Assembly: GCA_945983355.1 (NCBI GenBank)
Contig: CAMFSU010000018.1
Coordinates: forward strand, 1-35,689
DNA: 35,689 nt
Direction of reading: 5' to 3'
Origin: an uncultured Clostridia bacterium
Lineage (GTDB): Bacteria; Bacillota; Clostridia; Oscillospirales; Acutalibacteraceae
Within the stretch, counting starts at the first letter, position 1, and each line of letters starts with the position of its first letter. Positions 26,450 to 35,570 of this stretch are shown here, one piece after another. The position numbers and the translations under genes are program-made. The notes under the pieces were generated by a model that was not told the DNA's origin, ran no database searches, and was given only the letters and a program-made list of their open reading frames with translations.

Positions 26450-27343
26450 ATGAATTATATTATTCTTGATTTAGAGTGGGACAGCGTTTTTTATAAATCG
26501 GAAAAGCGGTTTATAAACCAAATTTTGCAAATTGGCGCTGTAAAGCTTAACGAAAAGTTTAAAATAATCGATACCTTTGAAGTAACTATAAAATCCGAAA
26601 TTTCTAAAAAGGTTACAGGGCGTTTTGCTCGGCTTACGGGCATTACAACCGAAAAAATGCTTTTAGGTAAGCCATTTGATGAGGCGGTTTTGGCTTATAA
26701 TGAGTGGGTAGGCGAAGATTTTGTGACAATGACTTGGAGCAATTCTGACCTTTACACCATTATGGAAAATGAAGAAAGTCTTTTAAAGGGTGTCAAGTTT
26801 AAAATCGAAAAATATCTTGATTTGCAAAAGTTTATTCAAAATGAATTAAAGCTTTCAGGGTATGAAGAAAAAAATCAAATTTCGCTTTCAAATGCGGCAG
26901 AGCTTTTAAGCATTAAAACCGATGATATAGATTTTCATACCGCAAAGGATGACAGCTTAGTCAGTGCTCATCTTCTTAAAAAGTGCTATAACAAGCAGCG
27001 CTTTGAAGCACTTATTAAGGATGTCAGCGACCCTGAATTTTTCAAACGGCTTCGTTTTAAAAGCTATGCAATTTCAAAATTAAGTGACCCTGATGTTGAT
27101 AAAAGCCAGCTAATATTTAATTGTCCCGAATGTAGTAAAAAAGCAAAACGTGTTTCGGGGTGGAAATATTCAAACCGTTGGTTTTGGGCCAACTTTACCT
27201 GCAGCTGCGGTAAAAGATTTTGCGGCAGGGTTTCGTTTAAGAAAACCTTTGACGATGTAATTGTTAGGCGTAATATCGGTGAATTTAAAATTAAAAAACC
27301 AAAAAATGAAACTGCTCAAACAGCAGTAGGAATAGGAGAATAA
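26450..27343 (+). CDS. DEDDh 3'-5' exonuclease with C-terminal Cys-rich ribbon
   Basis: 297 residues. The first 180 form an RNase T/DnaQ-like exonuclease: DLEWD (Asp7, Glu9), a middle aspartate in SNSDLY (Asp100), and HTAKDD with His163 and Asp168 in the H-x4-D spacing. It resembles the KapD/ERI group that trims RNA or DNA 3' ends. The C-terminal part (about 215-280) has CPEC (Cys225, Cys228) and CSCGKRFC (Cys251, Cys253, Cys258), which looks like a small zinc ribbon for nucleic-acid binding. This two-part layout is less usual. The gene lies between typA and the NSS transporter, with 2 and 4 nt spacers. The natural substrate is unknown. Confidence 0.85.
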   Translation: MNYIILDLEWDSVFYKSEKRFINQILQIGAVKLNEKFKIIDTFEVTIKSEISKKVTGRFARLTGITTEKMLLGKPFDEAVLAYNEWVGEDFVTMTWSNSDLYTIMENEESLLKGVKFKIEKYLDLQKFIQNELKLSGYEEKNQISLSNAAELLSIKTDDIDFHTAKDDSLVSAHLLKKCYNKQRFEALIKDVSDPEFFKRLRFKSYAISKLSDPDVDKSQLIFNCPECSKKAKRVSGWKYSNRWFWANFTCSCGKRFCGRVSFKKTFDDVIVRRNIGEFKIKKPKNETAQTAVGIGE

Positions 27344-27347
27344 AATT

Positions 27348-28886
27348 ATGTCAGAAACTAAACGCTCCACTTGGGGCTCAAGCGCAACCTTTATTTTGGC
27401 GGCTATTGGCTCGGCAGTTGGTCTTGGTAACGCTTGGCGTTTTCCAAACCTTGCGGCAAAGCATGGCGGCGGCGCATTTTTACTTGTATATATCGTTGCG
27501 TTGCTTGTAATAGGTATACCGCTTTTAATGATGGAAATTTCAATCGGCCGCAAAATGCGTTCGGGTGCACCGGGTGCTTTGCGCGGTATGAAAAAGTGGT
27601 TTGAGCCAATAGGTTGGGCTGCAACCACCAACGCTTTTGTAATTGTTACATATTACGCTGTTGTTTTTGCTTGGGTTATTATGATGGCAATCTTCAGCTT
27701 TAAGTTTATCGGTATGACAGGCGACAATGACGCCGCAAGCGGCTTGTGGGCAGGGCTTATTAAAACCACAGGCACAATTAAGGGATTTGGCACATTATCA
27801 ATTCCTGTTATTGCTTGTCTTTTGGCGGCTTGGGGTTCTATTTACTATTGCATCCGTAACGGTACAAAAAGCATTGATAAGGTTATTAAATATTTAATTT
27901 TCTTGCCGGTTGTTTGTTTTGTTATTATGACGATAAAGGGTGTTACAATGCCTGGCGCACTTAGGGGCTTGGCCGCATTCTTTATTCCTGATTTTTCAGC
28001 TCTTTCCGACCCGATGATTTGGGTTGACGCAGTTGGTCAGGTGTTTTACAGTATGTCGGTTATGATGGCAATTATGATTGCTTATGGCTCCTTCCTTGAT
28101 GATAAGAGCAATATTGCCCGTGACGGTTTGATTATTGCTTTCAGCGATTTGGCAGTTTCACTTTTAGCAGGTATTGTAATGTTTACCACAATGTACGGCA
28201 CAGGTATGGAAAATGTTTTGGCCGAAAAAGCAGGCCCCGGCCTTGCATTTATTGTTTATCCAACTGCTATTGTAAATCTTTCGGGTAGCGGCATATTTAA
28301 TGCGTTTTTCTCGTTTGTTTTCTATTTCTGCCTTTGCACCTTGGCAATTGACTCGGCTTTCTCACTTGTCGAGGGCATTTCAACCGCATTTTCAGATAAA
28401 TTTGGCACAAACAAAAAGAAAACCACAATTACAATTTGTGTAATTGCGGGCATTATTTCCTTGGTATATACAACAGGCGCAGGTCTTGCCGTGCTTGACA
28501 TTGTTGACAACTGGTGCAACAGCTTTACTCTTATTTTGGTTGGTATTGTTGAAACCATCGCGATTGGTTGGTTCTTTAAAACCGACAAGGTTGTTAAGGA
28601 AATTAATCGCAACGCCAATGGCTTTAAAATGCCGAAGGTGTGGTTCTATGCCGCAGTTAAGGTTGTCGCCCCCGTTGCTTTAAGTGTTATCTTTGTTTGG
28701 AACATTGTTAATTTGTTTGTAAATAATAAGGGACTTTATGGTGCTGCGGACGGATACAACTTACTCTCCAACATTTTGGGCGGTTGGTTAATTTTCGGCC
28801 TTTGTATTATCAGCGGTTTTGTTATCAATTTAATTAAGACCAAAAAACAGTCAAGCGAAGAAAAAACTTGGGAAGATATTGACTAA
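27348..28886 (+). CDS. Neurotransmitter:sodium symporter (NSS) family transporter
   Basis: 512 residues with about twelve membrane helices. The first helix carries the NSS signature IGSAVGLGNAWRFPNLAAKHGGGAF (about 20-43 region), including the unwound GLGN stretch that binds sodium and the substrate carboxylate. Helix 6 (GQVFYSMSVMMAIMIAYGSF) and helix 8 (CTLAIDSAFSLVEGISTAF) supply the remaining site residues. LeuT, MhsT and Tyt1 in this family import amino acids with sodium, so an amino acid is the likely cargo; which one cannot be read here. AGGAG precedes the ATG, and the gene is 4 nt after the exonuclease, so it is probably read from the typA promoter. No clear terminator follows. Confidence 0.93.
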   Translation: MSETKRSTWGSSATFILAAIGSAVGLGNAWRFPNLAAKHGGGAFLLVYIVALLVIGIPLLMMEISIGRKMRSGAPGALRGMKKWFEPIGWAATTNAFVIVTYYAVVFAWVIMMAIFSFKFIGMTGDNDAASGLWAGLIKTTGTIKGFGTLSIPVIACLLAAWGSIYYCIRNGTKSIDKVIKYLIFLPVVCFVIMTIKGVTMPGALRGLAAFFIPDFSALSDPMIWVDAVGQVFYSMSVMMAIMIAYGSFLDDKSNIARDGLIIAFSDLAVSLLAGIVMFTTMYGTGMENVLAEKAGPGLAFIVYPTAIVNLSGSGIFNAFFSFVFYFCLCTLAIDSAFSLVEGISTAFSDKFGTNKKKTTITICVIAGIISLVYTTGAGLAVLDIVDNWCNSFTLILVGIVETIAIGWFFKTDKVVKEINRNANGFKMPKVWFYAAVKVVAPVALSVIFVWNIVNLFVNNKGLYGAADGYNLLSNILGGWLIFGLCIISGFVINLIKTKKQSSEEKTWEDID

Positions 28887-28897
28887 AATTTATACAA

Positions 28898-28915
28898 TTT
28901 GCATAAAAATGCAAA
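28898..28915 (+). promoter_or_regulatory. ARG-box-like operator upstream of argG
   Basis: TTTGCATAAAAATGCAAA is an 18-nt palindrome matching 14 of 18 positions of the Bacillus AhrC/ArgR consensus (CATGAATAAAAATKCAAK). It lies 26 nt upstream of the argG -35. Further TGCAT half-sites occur at 28943-28947, 28974-28978, 28995-28999 and 29003-29007, the last two forming ATGCATAAATGCAT across the leader. ArgR control of the arg genes is a reasonable inference. Confidence 0.6.
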
Positions 28916-28941
28916 GAATAATATAAATTCCAACAAAACAC

Positions 28942-28970
28942 TTGCATATTTATTCGATATATGATATAAT
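28942..28970 (+). promoter_or_regulatory. Promoter of the arg-pro cluster
   Basis: TTGCAT (28942-28947), 17 nt, TATAAT (28965-28970), with a TG at 28962-28963 giving an extended -10. The -35 itself contains a TGCAT half-site. Confidence 0.8.
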
Positions 28971-29022
28971 TAATGCATATTTTTGAGAAAGAAATGCATA
29001 AATGCATACGGAGGTTTTAAAA

Positions 29023-30252
29023 ATGGCAAAAAAAGAAATTAAAAAGGTTGTACTTGCTTATTCAGGCGGGTTAGATACATCAATTATCATCCCTTGGCTT
29101 AAAGAAAATTACAACAACCCCGAAATAATTGCAGTTTCGGGTAATGTTGGTCAAGCAGACGAGCTTGAAGGTCTTGAAGAAAAGGCAATTAAAACAGGCG
29201 CTTCAAAAATTTATATTGAAAACCTTACCAAAGAATTTTTGGATGATTATGTTTTTCCCTGTGTTCAGGCAGGCGCACTTTATGAGGATTATATGTTAGG
29301 TACTGCTTTCGCTCGTCCTATCATTGCTAAAAGAATTGCTGAAATTGCAATCGCTGAGGGTGCTGACGCTATTTGTCACGGCTGTACAGGTAAGGGTAAC
29401 GACCAAGTTCGTTTCGAGCTTGCAATTAAGGCATTTGCCCCCGATATGACAATTATTGCACCTTGGCGTGAATGGGACATTAAATCTCGTGAAGAGGAAA
29501 TTGATTATGCTGAAGCGCATAATGTTCCTCTTAAAATTAACCGTGAAACCAACTATTCAAAGGATAAAAACATTTGGCACTTATCACACGAAGGTCTTGA
29601 TTTGGAAGATCCCGCAAACGAGCCACTTTATAACAAGCCCGGTTTTCTTGAAATGGGCGTTTCTCCTGAAATGGCACCCGACAAGCCAACTTATGTAACC
29701 ATCCACTTTGAAAAGGGTGTTCCAACCGCTATTGACGGTAAGGAAATGGATTCTGTTGGCATTGTTACCACCCTTAATAAGCTCGGCGGCGAAAACGGCA
29801 TCGGTCTTTTGGATATCGTTGAAAACCGTCTTGTTGGTATGAAGTGCCGTGGCGTTTACGAAACTCCCGGCGGTGCAATTCTTTACAAGGCACACAACGT
29901 GCTTGAAACTATTTGCCTTGACAGAGATACCGCACATTATAAAGCACTTGTTGCTCAAAAGCTTGCTGAAAATGTTTACAATGCACTCTGGTTTTCACCT
30001 TTGACTCAAGCAATTTTGGCATTCGTTAAGGAAACCCAAAAAACTGTTACAGGTGATGTTACCTTAAAGCTTTATAAGGGTAATATGATTAACGCAGGTG
30101 TTACCTCACCTTATTCACTTTACGACCCTGAAATTGCAACCTTTGACGAAGACGATGTTTACGACCAAAGCGAAGCAACCGGCTTTATTAACCTTTACGG
30201 TCTTTCAACCAAGGTTAACGCAAAAATGAAGGCAAAAAACGGCCTTAAATAA
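29023..30252 (+). CDS. argG: Argininosuccinate synthase
   Basis: 409 residues from the ATG at 29023. An upstream in-frame ATG at 29002 is rejected because GGAGGT stands between the two, about 7 nt before the chosen start. The enzyme joins citrulline and aspartate with ATP. The PP-loop [15 protein letters not shown] (12-26) binds ATP, and [15 protein letters not shown] and [15 protein letters not shown] are further family motifs. Length and motif order are normal. It is the first gene of the arg-pro run; a 97-nt gap with a long hairpin separates it from argH. Confidence 0.97.
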   Translation: MAKKEIKKVVLAYSGGLDTSIIIPWLKENYNNPEIIAVSGNVGQADELEGLEEKAIKTGASKIYIENLTKEFLDDYVFPCVQAGALYEDYMLGTAFARPIIAKRIAEIAIAEGADAICHGCTGKGNDQVRFELAIKAFAPDMTIIAPWREWDIKSREEEIDYAEAHNVPLKINRETNYSKDKNIWHLSHEGLDLEDPANEPLYNKPGFLEMGVSPEMAPDKPTYVTIHFEKGVPTAIDGKEMDSVGIVTTLNKLGGENGIGLLDIVENRLVGMKCRGVYETPGGAILYKAHNVLETICLDRDTAHYKALVAQKLAENVYNALWFSPLTQAILAFVKETQKTVTGDVTLKLYKGNMINAGVTSPYSLYDPEIATFDEDDVYDQSEATGFINLYGLSTKVNAKMKAKNGLK

Positions 30253-30264
30253 TTAACTAAAAAC

Positions 30265-30304
30265 AAATCGTCACGGTGCCTTTTGGCGCCGTAGACGATT
30301 TTGT
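30265..30304 (+). terminator. Long hairpin between argG and argH (possible partial terminator)
   Basis: AAATCGTCACGGTGCC (30265-30280) pairs with GGCGCCGT and GACGATTT (30285-30301) around a TTTT loop: 16 bp with one G-U pair and one bulged A. Only a short T run follows (TTTTG). It could end part of the argG transcripts, or protect their 3' ends, so that argH and later genes are made at a lower level. Confidence 0.55.
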
Positions 30305-30349
30305 CGCAATATTGCCCCTTTTAAAAATGGGGGAAAGGAATGTTTTTTA

Positions 30350-31735
30350 ATGGATAAAATGTGGGCGGGCAGATTCCAGAAAGCCCTTGATAAACAAGCG
30401 GATGATTTTAATTCTTCAATTCGTTTTGACTGCCGTATGTATAAGCAGGATATTACCGGCTCAATGGTGCACGCTACGATGCTTGCTAATCAGGACATCA
30501 TTTCTAAAACTGAAGCTGAGGTAATTATTAACGGCCTTAGCGGTATTTTAGAGGATATTGAAAGTGGTGTTTTAGCAATTGATATGGATGCCGAGGATAT
30601 CCATATGTTTGTCGAAGCCGAGCTTACTAAGCGTATCGGTGACACAGGCAAGAAATTACATACTGCAAGAAGCCGTAATGACCAGGTGGCACTTGATGTT
30701 CGCCTTTATCTTGCAAACGAGTGTGAAGAAATCGGCAAGCTTATTGTTGACCTCATCGGTGCAATTAAGGATAAGGCGGAAGAATATAAAGACGCTATTA
30801 TGCCGGGTTACACCCATCTTCAAAGGGCGCAACCTATAACCTTTGCACACCACATTTTAAGCTATGCCTTTATGTTAAAGCGTGACTTTGAGCGCCTGCA
30901 AGATGCATTGGGCAGAATGTGGTCACAGTGTCCCATTGGCTCTTGCGCTTTGGCGGGTACTACCTATAACACCGACCGCGTTTTCGAAGCTGAACGTCTT
31001 GGCTTTACAGGTGTTTCGCTTAACAGTATTGACGGTGTATCGGACAGAGATTTTTGTTTAGAACTTTTGTCGGACTATGCAATTTTAATGATGCACTTAT
31101 CACGCTTTTCGGAAGAAATTATTTTGTGGTCAAGCTGGGAATTTAAGTTTATCGAGCTTGATGATAGCTATACAACTGGCTCCAGCATTATGCCACAAAA
31201 GAAAAACCCCGATATGGCCGAGCTTGTGCGCGGTAAAACGGGTAGAGTTTACGGTGACTTAATGGCACTTCTGACCACATTAAAGGGTATTCCGCTTGCT
31301 TACAATAAGGATATGCAAGAGGATAAAGAGGCAATTTTTGACGCAGTTGACACTGTAAAAATGTGTTTAGGCGTATTTACTCCAATGGTTGCCACAATGA
31401 CCGTTTTAAAGGAAAATATGTATAAAGCGGCAGGCAATGGCTTTATTAACGCAACCGACCTTGCTGACTATATGGTTAAAAAGGGTATGCCTTTCAGAAC
31501 TGCTTATAAGCACGTTGGCGAAATTGTTGCATATTGCATTAAAGAAAACTTGGTATTGGATACATTACCAATTGAAAAATATAAAGAATTTAGCGATATT
31601 TTTGATAACGATTTGTATAATGAAATTTCACTTGAAACTTGTGTTGCAAAGCGTATTTCTGCGGGTAGTACAGGATATGATTCTGTTAATACACAAATAC
31701 AATATTTTAACGAATTTTTAAAGGAAAAGAGATAA
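30350..31735 (+). CDS. argH: Argininosuccinate lyase
   Basis: 461 residues. It splits argininosuccinate into arginine and fumarate. The superfamily signature [12 protein letters not shown] is at 277-288, with the catalytic serine in the loop (Ser278/279). [12 protein letters not shown] (105-116) and [10 protein letters not shown] with His156 (153-162) complete the active site contributed by neighbouring subunits. The opening KMWAGRFQ is typical. AAAGGA stands about 10 nt before the ATG, which is rather far. It lies 7 nt before argF. Confidence 0.97.
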   Translation: MDKMWAGRFQKALDKQADDFNSSIRFDCRMYKQDITGSMVHATMLANQDIISKTEAEVIINGLSGILEDIESGVLAIDMDAEDIHMFVEAELTKRIGDTGKKLHTARSRNDQVALDVRLYLANECEEIGKLIVDLIGAIKDKAEEYKDAIMPGYTHLQRAQPITFAHHILSYAFMLKRDFERLQDALGRMWSQCPIGSCALAGTTYNTDRVFEAERLGFTGVSLNSIDGVSDRDFCLELLSDYAILMMHLSRFSEEIILWSSWEFKFIELDDSYTTGSSIMPQKKNPDMAELVRGKTGRVYGDLMALLTTLKGIPLAYNKDMQEDKEAIFDAVDTVKMCLGVFTPMVATMTVLKENMYKAAGNGFINATDLADYMVKKGMPFRTAYKHVGEIVAYCIKENLVLDTLPIEKYKEFSDIFDNDLYNEISLETCVAKRISAGSTGYDSVNTQIQYFNEFLKEKR

Positions 31736-31742
31736 GCTTATT

Positions 31743-32726
31743 ATGGATTTTAAAGGTAAAAGCTTTTTAAAGCTTCTTGATTTTACTCCTGCCGAAATCG
31801 ATTGCCTTATCGATTTGGCAAGTGAACTTAAACAAAAGAAAAAAATGGGCATTCCGCACCGTTTGTGCGAGGGTAAAAACATTGCCCTAATATTCGAAAA
31901 AACAAGCACCCGTACCCGTTGCAGCTTTGAGGTTGCGGCTTATGATTTGGGTATGGGGGTTACATATCTTGACCCACAGGGCTCGCAAATAGGCAAAAAA
32001 GAAAGCATTGCCGACACTGCCCGTGTGCTCGGTCGTATTTATGACGGTATCGAATACCGCGGCTTTGGTCAGGAAATTGTTGAAGAGCTTTCAAAATATG
32101 CGGGTGTGCCTGTTTGGAATGGTTTAACAAACGAATTCCACCCAACCCAAATTTTAGCCGACTTTTTAACCATTAAAGAAAAGTTTGGTAAACTTCGCGG
32201 CATTAACTTTGTTTATATGGGGGACGCCCGCTATAATATGGGTAATTCTTATATGGTGGGTGCCGCTAAAATGGGTATGAACTTCACCGTTTGCGCGCCC
32301 GAAAAATACTTCCCAAATAGTGATTTAATTGAAACCTGTCAGGCAATTGCCAAAGAAACAGGGGCTACTATCACCTTCGAAACTGACCCAATGAAAGCCA
32401 GCAAAAATGCTGATGTAATTGCAACTGATGTTTGGGTTTCAATGGGCGAGCCCGCCGAGGTTTGGGAAGAAAGAATAAAAGATTTATCGCCATATCAGGT
32501 TAATAAAAATGTTATGGATAATGCGGGCGAACAAGCAGTATTTATGCACTGCTTGCCGTCATTCCACGACCTTAATACAACACTTGGCAAAGAAATTGGC
32601 GAAAAGTTTGGTATATCCGAAATGGAAGTTACAAACGAGGTTTTCGAGAGCAGTCAGTCAATCGTATTTGACGAAGCCGAAAATCGTATGCACACAATAA
32701 AGGCCGTTATGGCCGCAACTCTTTAA
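31743..32726 (+). CDS. argF: Ornithine carbamoyltransferase
   Basis: 327 residues. It makes citrulline from ornithine and carbamoyl phosphate. The carbamoyl-phosphate loop STRTR is at 55-59, FHPTQILAD (132-140) follows, and HCLPSFHD (269-276) with the ornithine-binding cysteine Cys270 separates it from aspartate carbamoyltransferase. The anabolic role is favoured because it follows argG and argH, but a catabolic ArgF/ArcB type cannot be told apart by sequence alone; no arcA or arcC is nearby. The start has no strong SD; AAGAGA lies in the argH stop region. It lies 15 nt before proB. Confidence 0.95.
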   Translation: MDFKGKSFLKLLDFTPAEIDCLIDLASELKQKKKMGIPHRLCEGKNIALIFEKTSTRTRCSFEVAAYDLGMGVTYLDPQGSQIGKKESIADTARVLGRIYDGIEYRGFGQEIVEELSKYAGVPVWNGLTNEFHPTQILADFLTIKEKFGKLRGINFVYMGDARYNMGNSYMVGAAKMGMNFTVCAPEKYFPNSDLIETCQAIAKETGATITFETDPMKASKNADVIATDVWVSMGEPAEVWEERIKDLSPYQVNKNVMDNAGEQAVFMHCLPSFHDLNTTLGKEIGEKFGISEMEVTNEVFESSQSIVFDEAENRMHTIKAVMAATL

Positions 32727-32741
32727 TAGGGGATTTTTAAA

Positions 32742-33509
32742 ATGCGTATTGTTGTTAAAATAGGTACTTCGACCTTGGCTCATAAAACGGGACTTTTAAA
32801 TATTCACCGTGTGGAAGAGCTTTGCAAGGTTATGAGTGACCTTAAAAATGCAGGAAATGAAGTTATTTTGGTGTCTTCGGGCGCTATTGGTATGGGTGTT
32901 GGCAAGCTGTCCCTTGCTGAAAAACCCAGTGATATACCCACAAAGCAGGCGGCGGCCGCGGTTGGCCAATGCGAGCTTATGTACACCTATGACCGCTTGT
33001 TTTCGCAGTATAACCACACCGTTGCACAAATTCTTGTAACGGGCGAGGATATCGAACATACCGACCGCAAATTAAACTTTATAAACACAATGGCACGACT
33101 TTTAGAGTTGGGCGCATTGCCTATTATAAATGAAAATGACTCAGTTTCGACTGCTGAAATTGAAATTGGCGATAACGACACCTTAGGTGCTATTGTGGCA
33201 ACCGCAATAAATGCCGATTTGCTCGTGATTTTATCTGATATTGACGGTCTTTACACCGCCGACCCACATAAAGACAGCAATGCCTCACTTTTACATAAGG
33301 TGGAAAAAATTGACGAAAAAATTGAAGCGATGATAGGCGGCGTTGGAAGCTCGCTTGGCACAGGCGGTATGGCGACTAAAATTAAGGCAGCAAAGCTTGT
33401 GACAAAGCAGGGTATTGATATGGTTATTGCAAACGGCGATAACCCCGAAAATCTTTATGACATTGTTGACGGCAAAAATGTCGGCACAAGGTTTATTGGT
33501 GAAAAGTAA
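32742..33509 (+). CDS. proB: Glutamate 5-kinase without PUA domain
   Basis: 255 residues. It phosphorylates glutamate in the first step of proline synthesis. The amino-acid-kinase fold is clear: VVKIGTSTL (3-11), [13 protein letters not shown] (44-56), [21 protein letters not shown] (the last part with the substrate-binding Asn/Asp residues) and [13 protein letters not shown] near the end. E. coli ProB is 367 residues long because of a C-terminal PUA domain, and that domain is missing here, as in a subset of the family. AGGGGAT precedes the ATG. The stop overlaps the proA start by one base (TAATG), so the kinase and the reductase that takes its unstable product are coupled. Confidence 0.95.
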   Translation: MRIVVKIGTSTLAHKTGLLNIHRVEELCKVMSDLKNAGNEVILVSSGAIGMGVGKLSLAEKPSDIPTKQAAAAVGQCELMYTYDRLFSQYNHTVAQILVTGEDIEHTDRKLNFINTMARLLELGALPIINENDSVSTAEIEIGDNDTLGAIVATAINADLLVILSDIDGLYTADPHKDSNASLLHKVEKIDEKIEAMIGGVGSSLGTGGMATKIKAAKLVTKQGIDMVIANGDNPENLYDIVDGKNVGTRFIGEK

Positions 33510-34738
33510 TGACAACCTTTGAAATTTTAAATAAAGCTAAAGCGGTGTCGCAAAACGCCGCATTAACAACCGAGATAAAGAATAACGCCCTTACCGCTAT
33601 GGCAAAGGCGCTTATTGACGCAACTGATGAAATTTTGGCAGCAAACCAAATTGATATGCAAAATGCAAAGGGCAAAATTAGCGACACAATGCTTGACCGC
33701 CTAATGCTTAATAGCGACCGCATTAAAGCCATGGCAAAGGGGATAGAGGATGTTCGCGATTTGCCCGATAATGTAGGCAAGGTTTTAAGCACACATACTT
33801 TGCAAAACGGACTTATTGTTAATAAGGTTGCAGTGCCTATCGGTGTTGTGGCAATTATTTATGAAAGTCGCCCAAATGTAACTTCTGACGCCGCGGCACT
33901 TGCCTTTAAAAGCGGTAATGTTTGTGTGCTTCGTGGCGGTAAAGAAGCATTTAATTCGGCCAAAGCCATTGTAACTGCCTTAAAGCAGGGGTTAAAATCA
34001 AACGGTATTAGTGAAGATTATGTAAACCTTGTTGAAGACACCACCCGCCAAAGCTCGTTTGAGCTTATGACAGCGGTTGGTCTTGTTGATTTGCTTATTC
34101 CACGCGGCGGCAAGGGCTTAATTCAGGCCTGTGTTGAAAATGCAAAGGTGCCTTGTATTGAAACGGGCACAGGCATTTGCCACATTTTTGTTGAAAAAAC
34201 CGCCGATATAGATATGGCGCTTAAAATTGTTGATAATGCTAAAACAAGTCGTCCGTCAGTTTGCAACGCGGCGGAGGTTTTGCTTGTTGATAAGGACATT
34301 GCAAATGAATTTTTACCAATGCTTTATGAAATCTTTAAGGGTAGGGTAGAGCTTCGCGGTTGTGAGGAAACTTGCGATATAATAGATATAAAACCCGCAG
34401 GTGAGGATGATTTTGACACCGAATTTTTGGACTTTATAATGGCGGTAAAAATTGTTGACGGTGTGTCGGCGGCGGTAAACCATATAGCTGCCCATTCTAC
34501 TCACCACAGCGAAAGCATTATAACAAACGACAATGCCGCAGCTGATTATTTCACTCTTTGTGTTGATTCGGCTGCCGTTTATGTCAATGCCTCAACCCGC
34601 TTTACCGACGGTGGCGAGTTTGGTCTTGGCTGTGAAATGGGTATTTCTACCCAAAAGCTTCACGCAAGAGGTCCTATGGGACTAAGGGAACTTAATACTT
34701 ATAAATATATCATCAAAGGAAACGGTCAGGTGAGATAA
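33509..34738 (+). CDS. proA: Glutamate-5-semialdehyde dehydrogenase (gamma-glutamyl phosphate reductase)
   Basis: 409 residues. It reduces gamma-glutamyl phosphate with NADPH. The aldehyde dehydrogenase-like catalytic cysteine is Cys252 in [23 protein letters not shown] (197-206) and [14 protein letters not shown]-type motif (here [17 protein letters not shown], 115-131) are family signatures, and [21 protein letters not shown] is the conserved C-terminal stretch. Length matches the family. The start overlaps proB, and proC begins 4 nt after the stop. Confidence 0.97.
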   Translation: MTTFEILNKAKAVSQNAALTTEIKNNALTAMAKALIDATDEILAANQIDMQNAKGKISDTMLDRLMLNSDRIKAMAKGIEDVRDLPDNVGKVLSTHTLQNGLIVNKVAVPIGVVAIIYESRPNVTSDAAALAFKSGNVCVLRGGKEAFNSAKAIVTALKQGLKSNGISEDYVNLVEDTTRQSSFELMTAVGLVDLLIPRGGKGLIQACVENAKVPCIETGTGICHIFVEKTADIDMALKIVDNAKTSRPSVCNAAEVLLVDKDIANEFLPMLYEIFKGRVELRGCEETCDIIDIKPAGEDDFDTEFLDFIMAVKIVDGVSAAVNHIAAHSTHHSESIITNDNAAADYFTLCVDSAAVYVNASTRFTDGGEFGLGCEMGISTQKLHARGPMGLRELNTYKYIIKGNGQVR

Positions 34739-34742
34739 CATT

Positions 34743-35552
34743 ATGTCAACCAAAATGTTTGGGTTTATAGGTTGCGGTAATATGGGCGGTGCGCTTGCTA
34801 CCGCTGTTGCAAAATCGGTAAGGGGTAGTGAAATTTTACTTTCCGACCCTGATACTGAAAAGGCAACTGCATTAGCCGAAAAAATCGGTGCAGCTGTTTC
34901 AAATAACGAAGAAATTGTTAAAAACGCAAAATACATCTTTTTTGGTGTTAAGCCGCAGCTTATGGCGGAGGTTTTATCACCCCTTGCACCGCTTTTAAAG
35001 GCAAGGGAAGACCGTTTCATTTTAGTCACAATGGCGGCAGGGCTTGAAATTGCAAGGTATAACGAAATTTTGGATGCCAAATTGCCGACGATTCGCATTA
35101 TGCCCAACACACCCGTTGCTGTGGGCGACGGTATGATTTTATATGCAACCTGCCCTGTAATTACCGATGAAGAAGTGGCTGAATTTGAAAATGCGCTTAA
35201 ATATTCGGGCAAATTGGATAAAATCCCGCAGGATTTAATTGATGCGGGCTCGGTTATATCGGGTTGTGGCCCTGCGTTTGTTTATACCTTTGCTAATGCT
35301 TTGGCAAAAGCAGGCGAAAAGGTTGGTTTGCCACAGGATAAAGCCATTTTATATGCTGCACAAACCTTAAAGGGTGCGGCGCAGTTACTGCTTACAAGCG
35401 GTGAAAGCCCCGAAATTTTACGCCAGCGTGTATGCAGTCCCAAGGGCTCAACCATTGAAGGCGTTGAGGTGCTAATAAATTCTGAATTTGATAATATTAT
35501 AAACGATACTGTACAGGCATCATTTAAAAGAACAAAGGAACTCGGTAAATAA
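34743..35552 (+). CDS. proC: Pyrroline-5-carboxylate reductase
   Basis: 269 residues. It reduces pyrroline-5-carboxylate to proline with NADPH. The N-terminal nucleotide fold is FGFIGCGNMGGALATAV (5-21). GVKPQLMAEVL, RIMPNTPVAVGDGM and the C-terminal SGCGPAFVYTFANALAKAGEKVGL and SPKGSTIEGVEVL stretches are all family signatures. The family Gly-Ser-Pro-Ala tetrad reads GCGPAF, as in many ProC proteins. It is the last gene of the arg-pro run. Its expected terminator appears to be interrupted by the IS3-type element that starts 19 nt downstream. Confidence 0.97.
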   Translation: MSTKMFGFIGCGNMGGALATAVAKSVRGSEILLSDPDTEKATALAEKIGAAVSNNEEIVKNAKYIFFGVKPQLMAEVLSPLAPLLKAREDRFILVTMAAGLEIARYNEILDAKLPTIRIMPNTPVAVGDGMILYATCPVITDEEVAEFENALKYSGKLDKIPQDLIDAGSVISGCGPAFVYTFANALAKAGEKVGLPQDKAILYAAQTLKGAAQLLLTSGESPEILRQRVCSPKGSTIEGVEVLINSEFDNIINDTVQASFKRTKELGK

Positions 35553-35570
35553 AAAAACGACCTCATAAAG

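Noticed and set aside
27170-27631. 153-codon minus-strand frame opposite the exonuclease end and the NSS start
   Set aside because: It spans two real genes on the other strand and matches nothing recognisable.
30315-30333. CCCCTTTTAAAAATGGGGG as a regulatory hairpin before argH
   Set aside because: Pairing is imperfect and nearly without a loop; it may simply be AT-rich sequence next to the GGGGGAAAGGA ribosome site region.
34682-35212. 176-codon minus-strand frame opposite the proA end and proC
   Set aside because: It is the shadow of well-conserved ProC; composition is typical of antisense frames.
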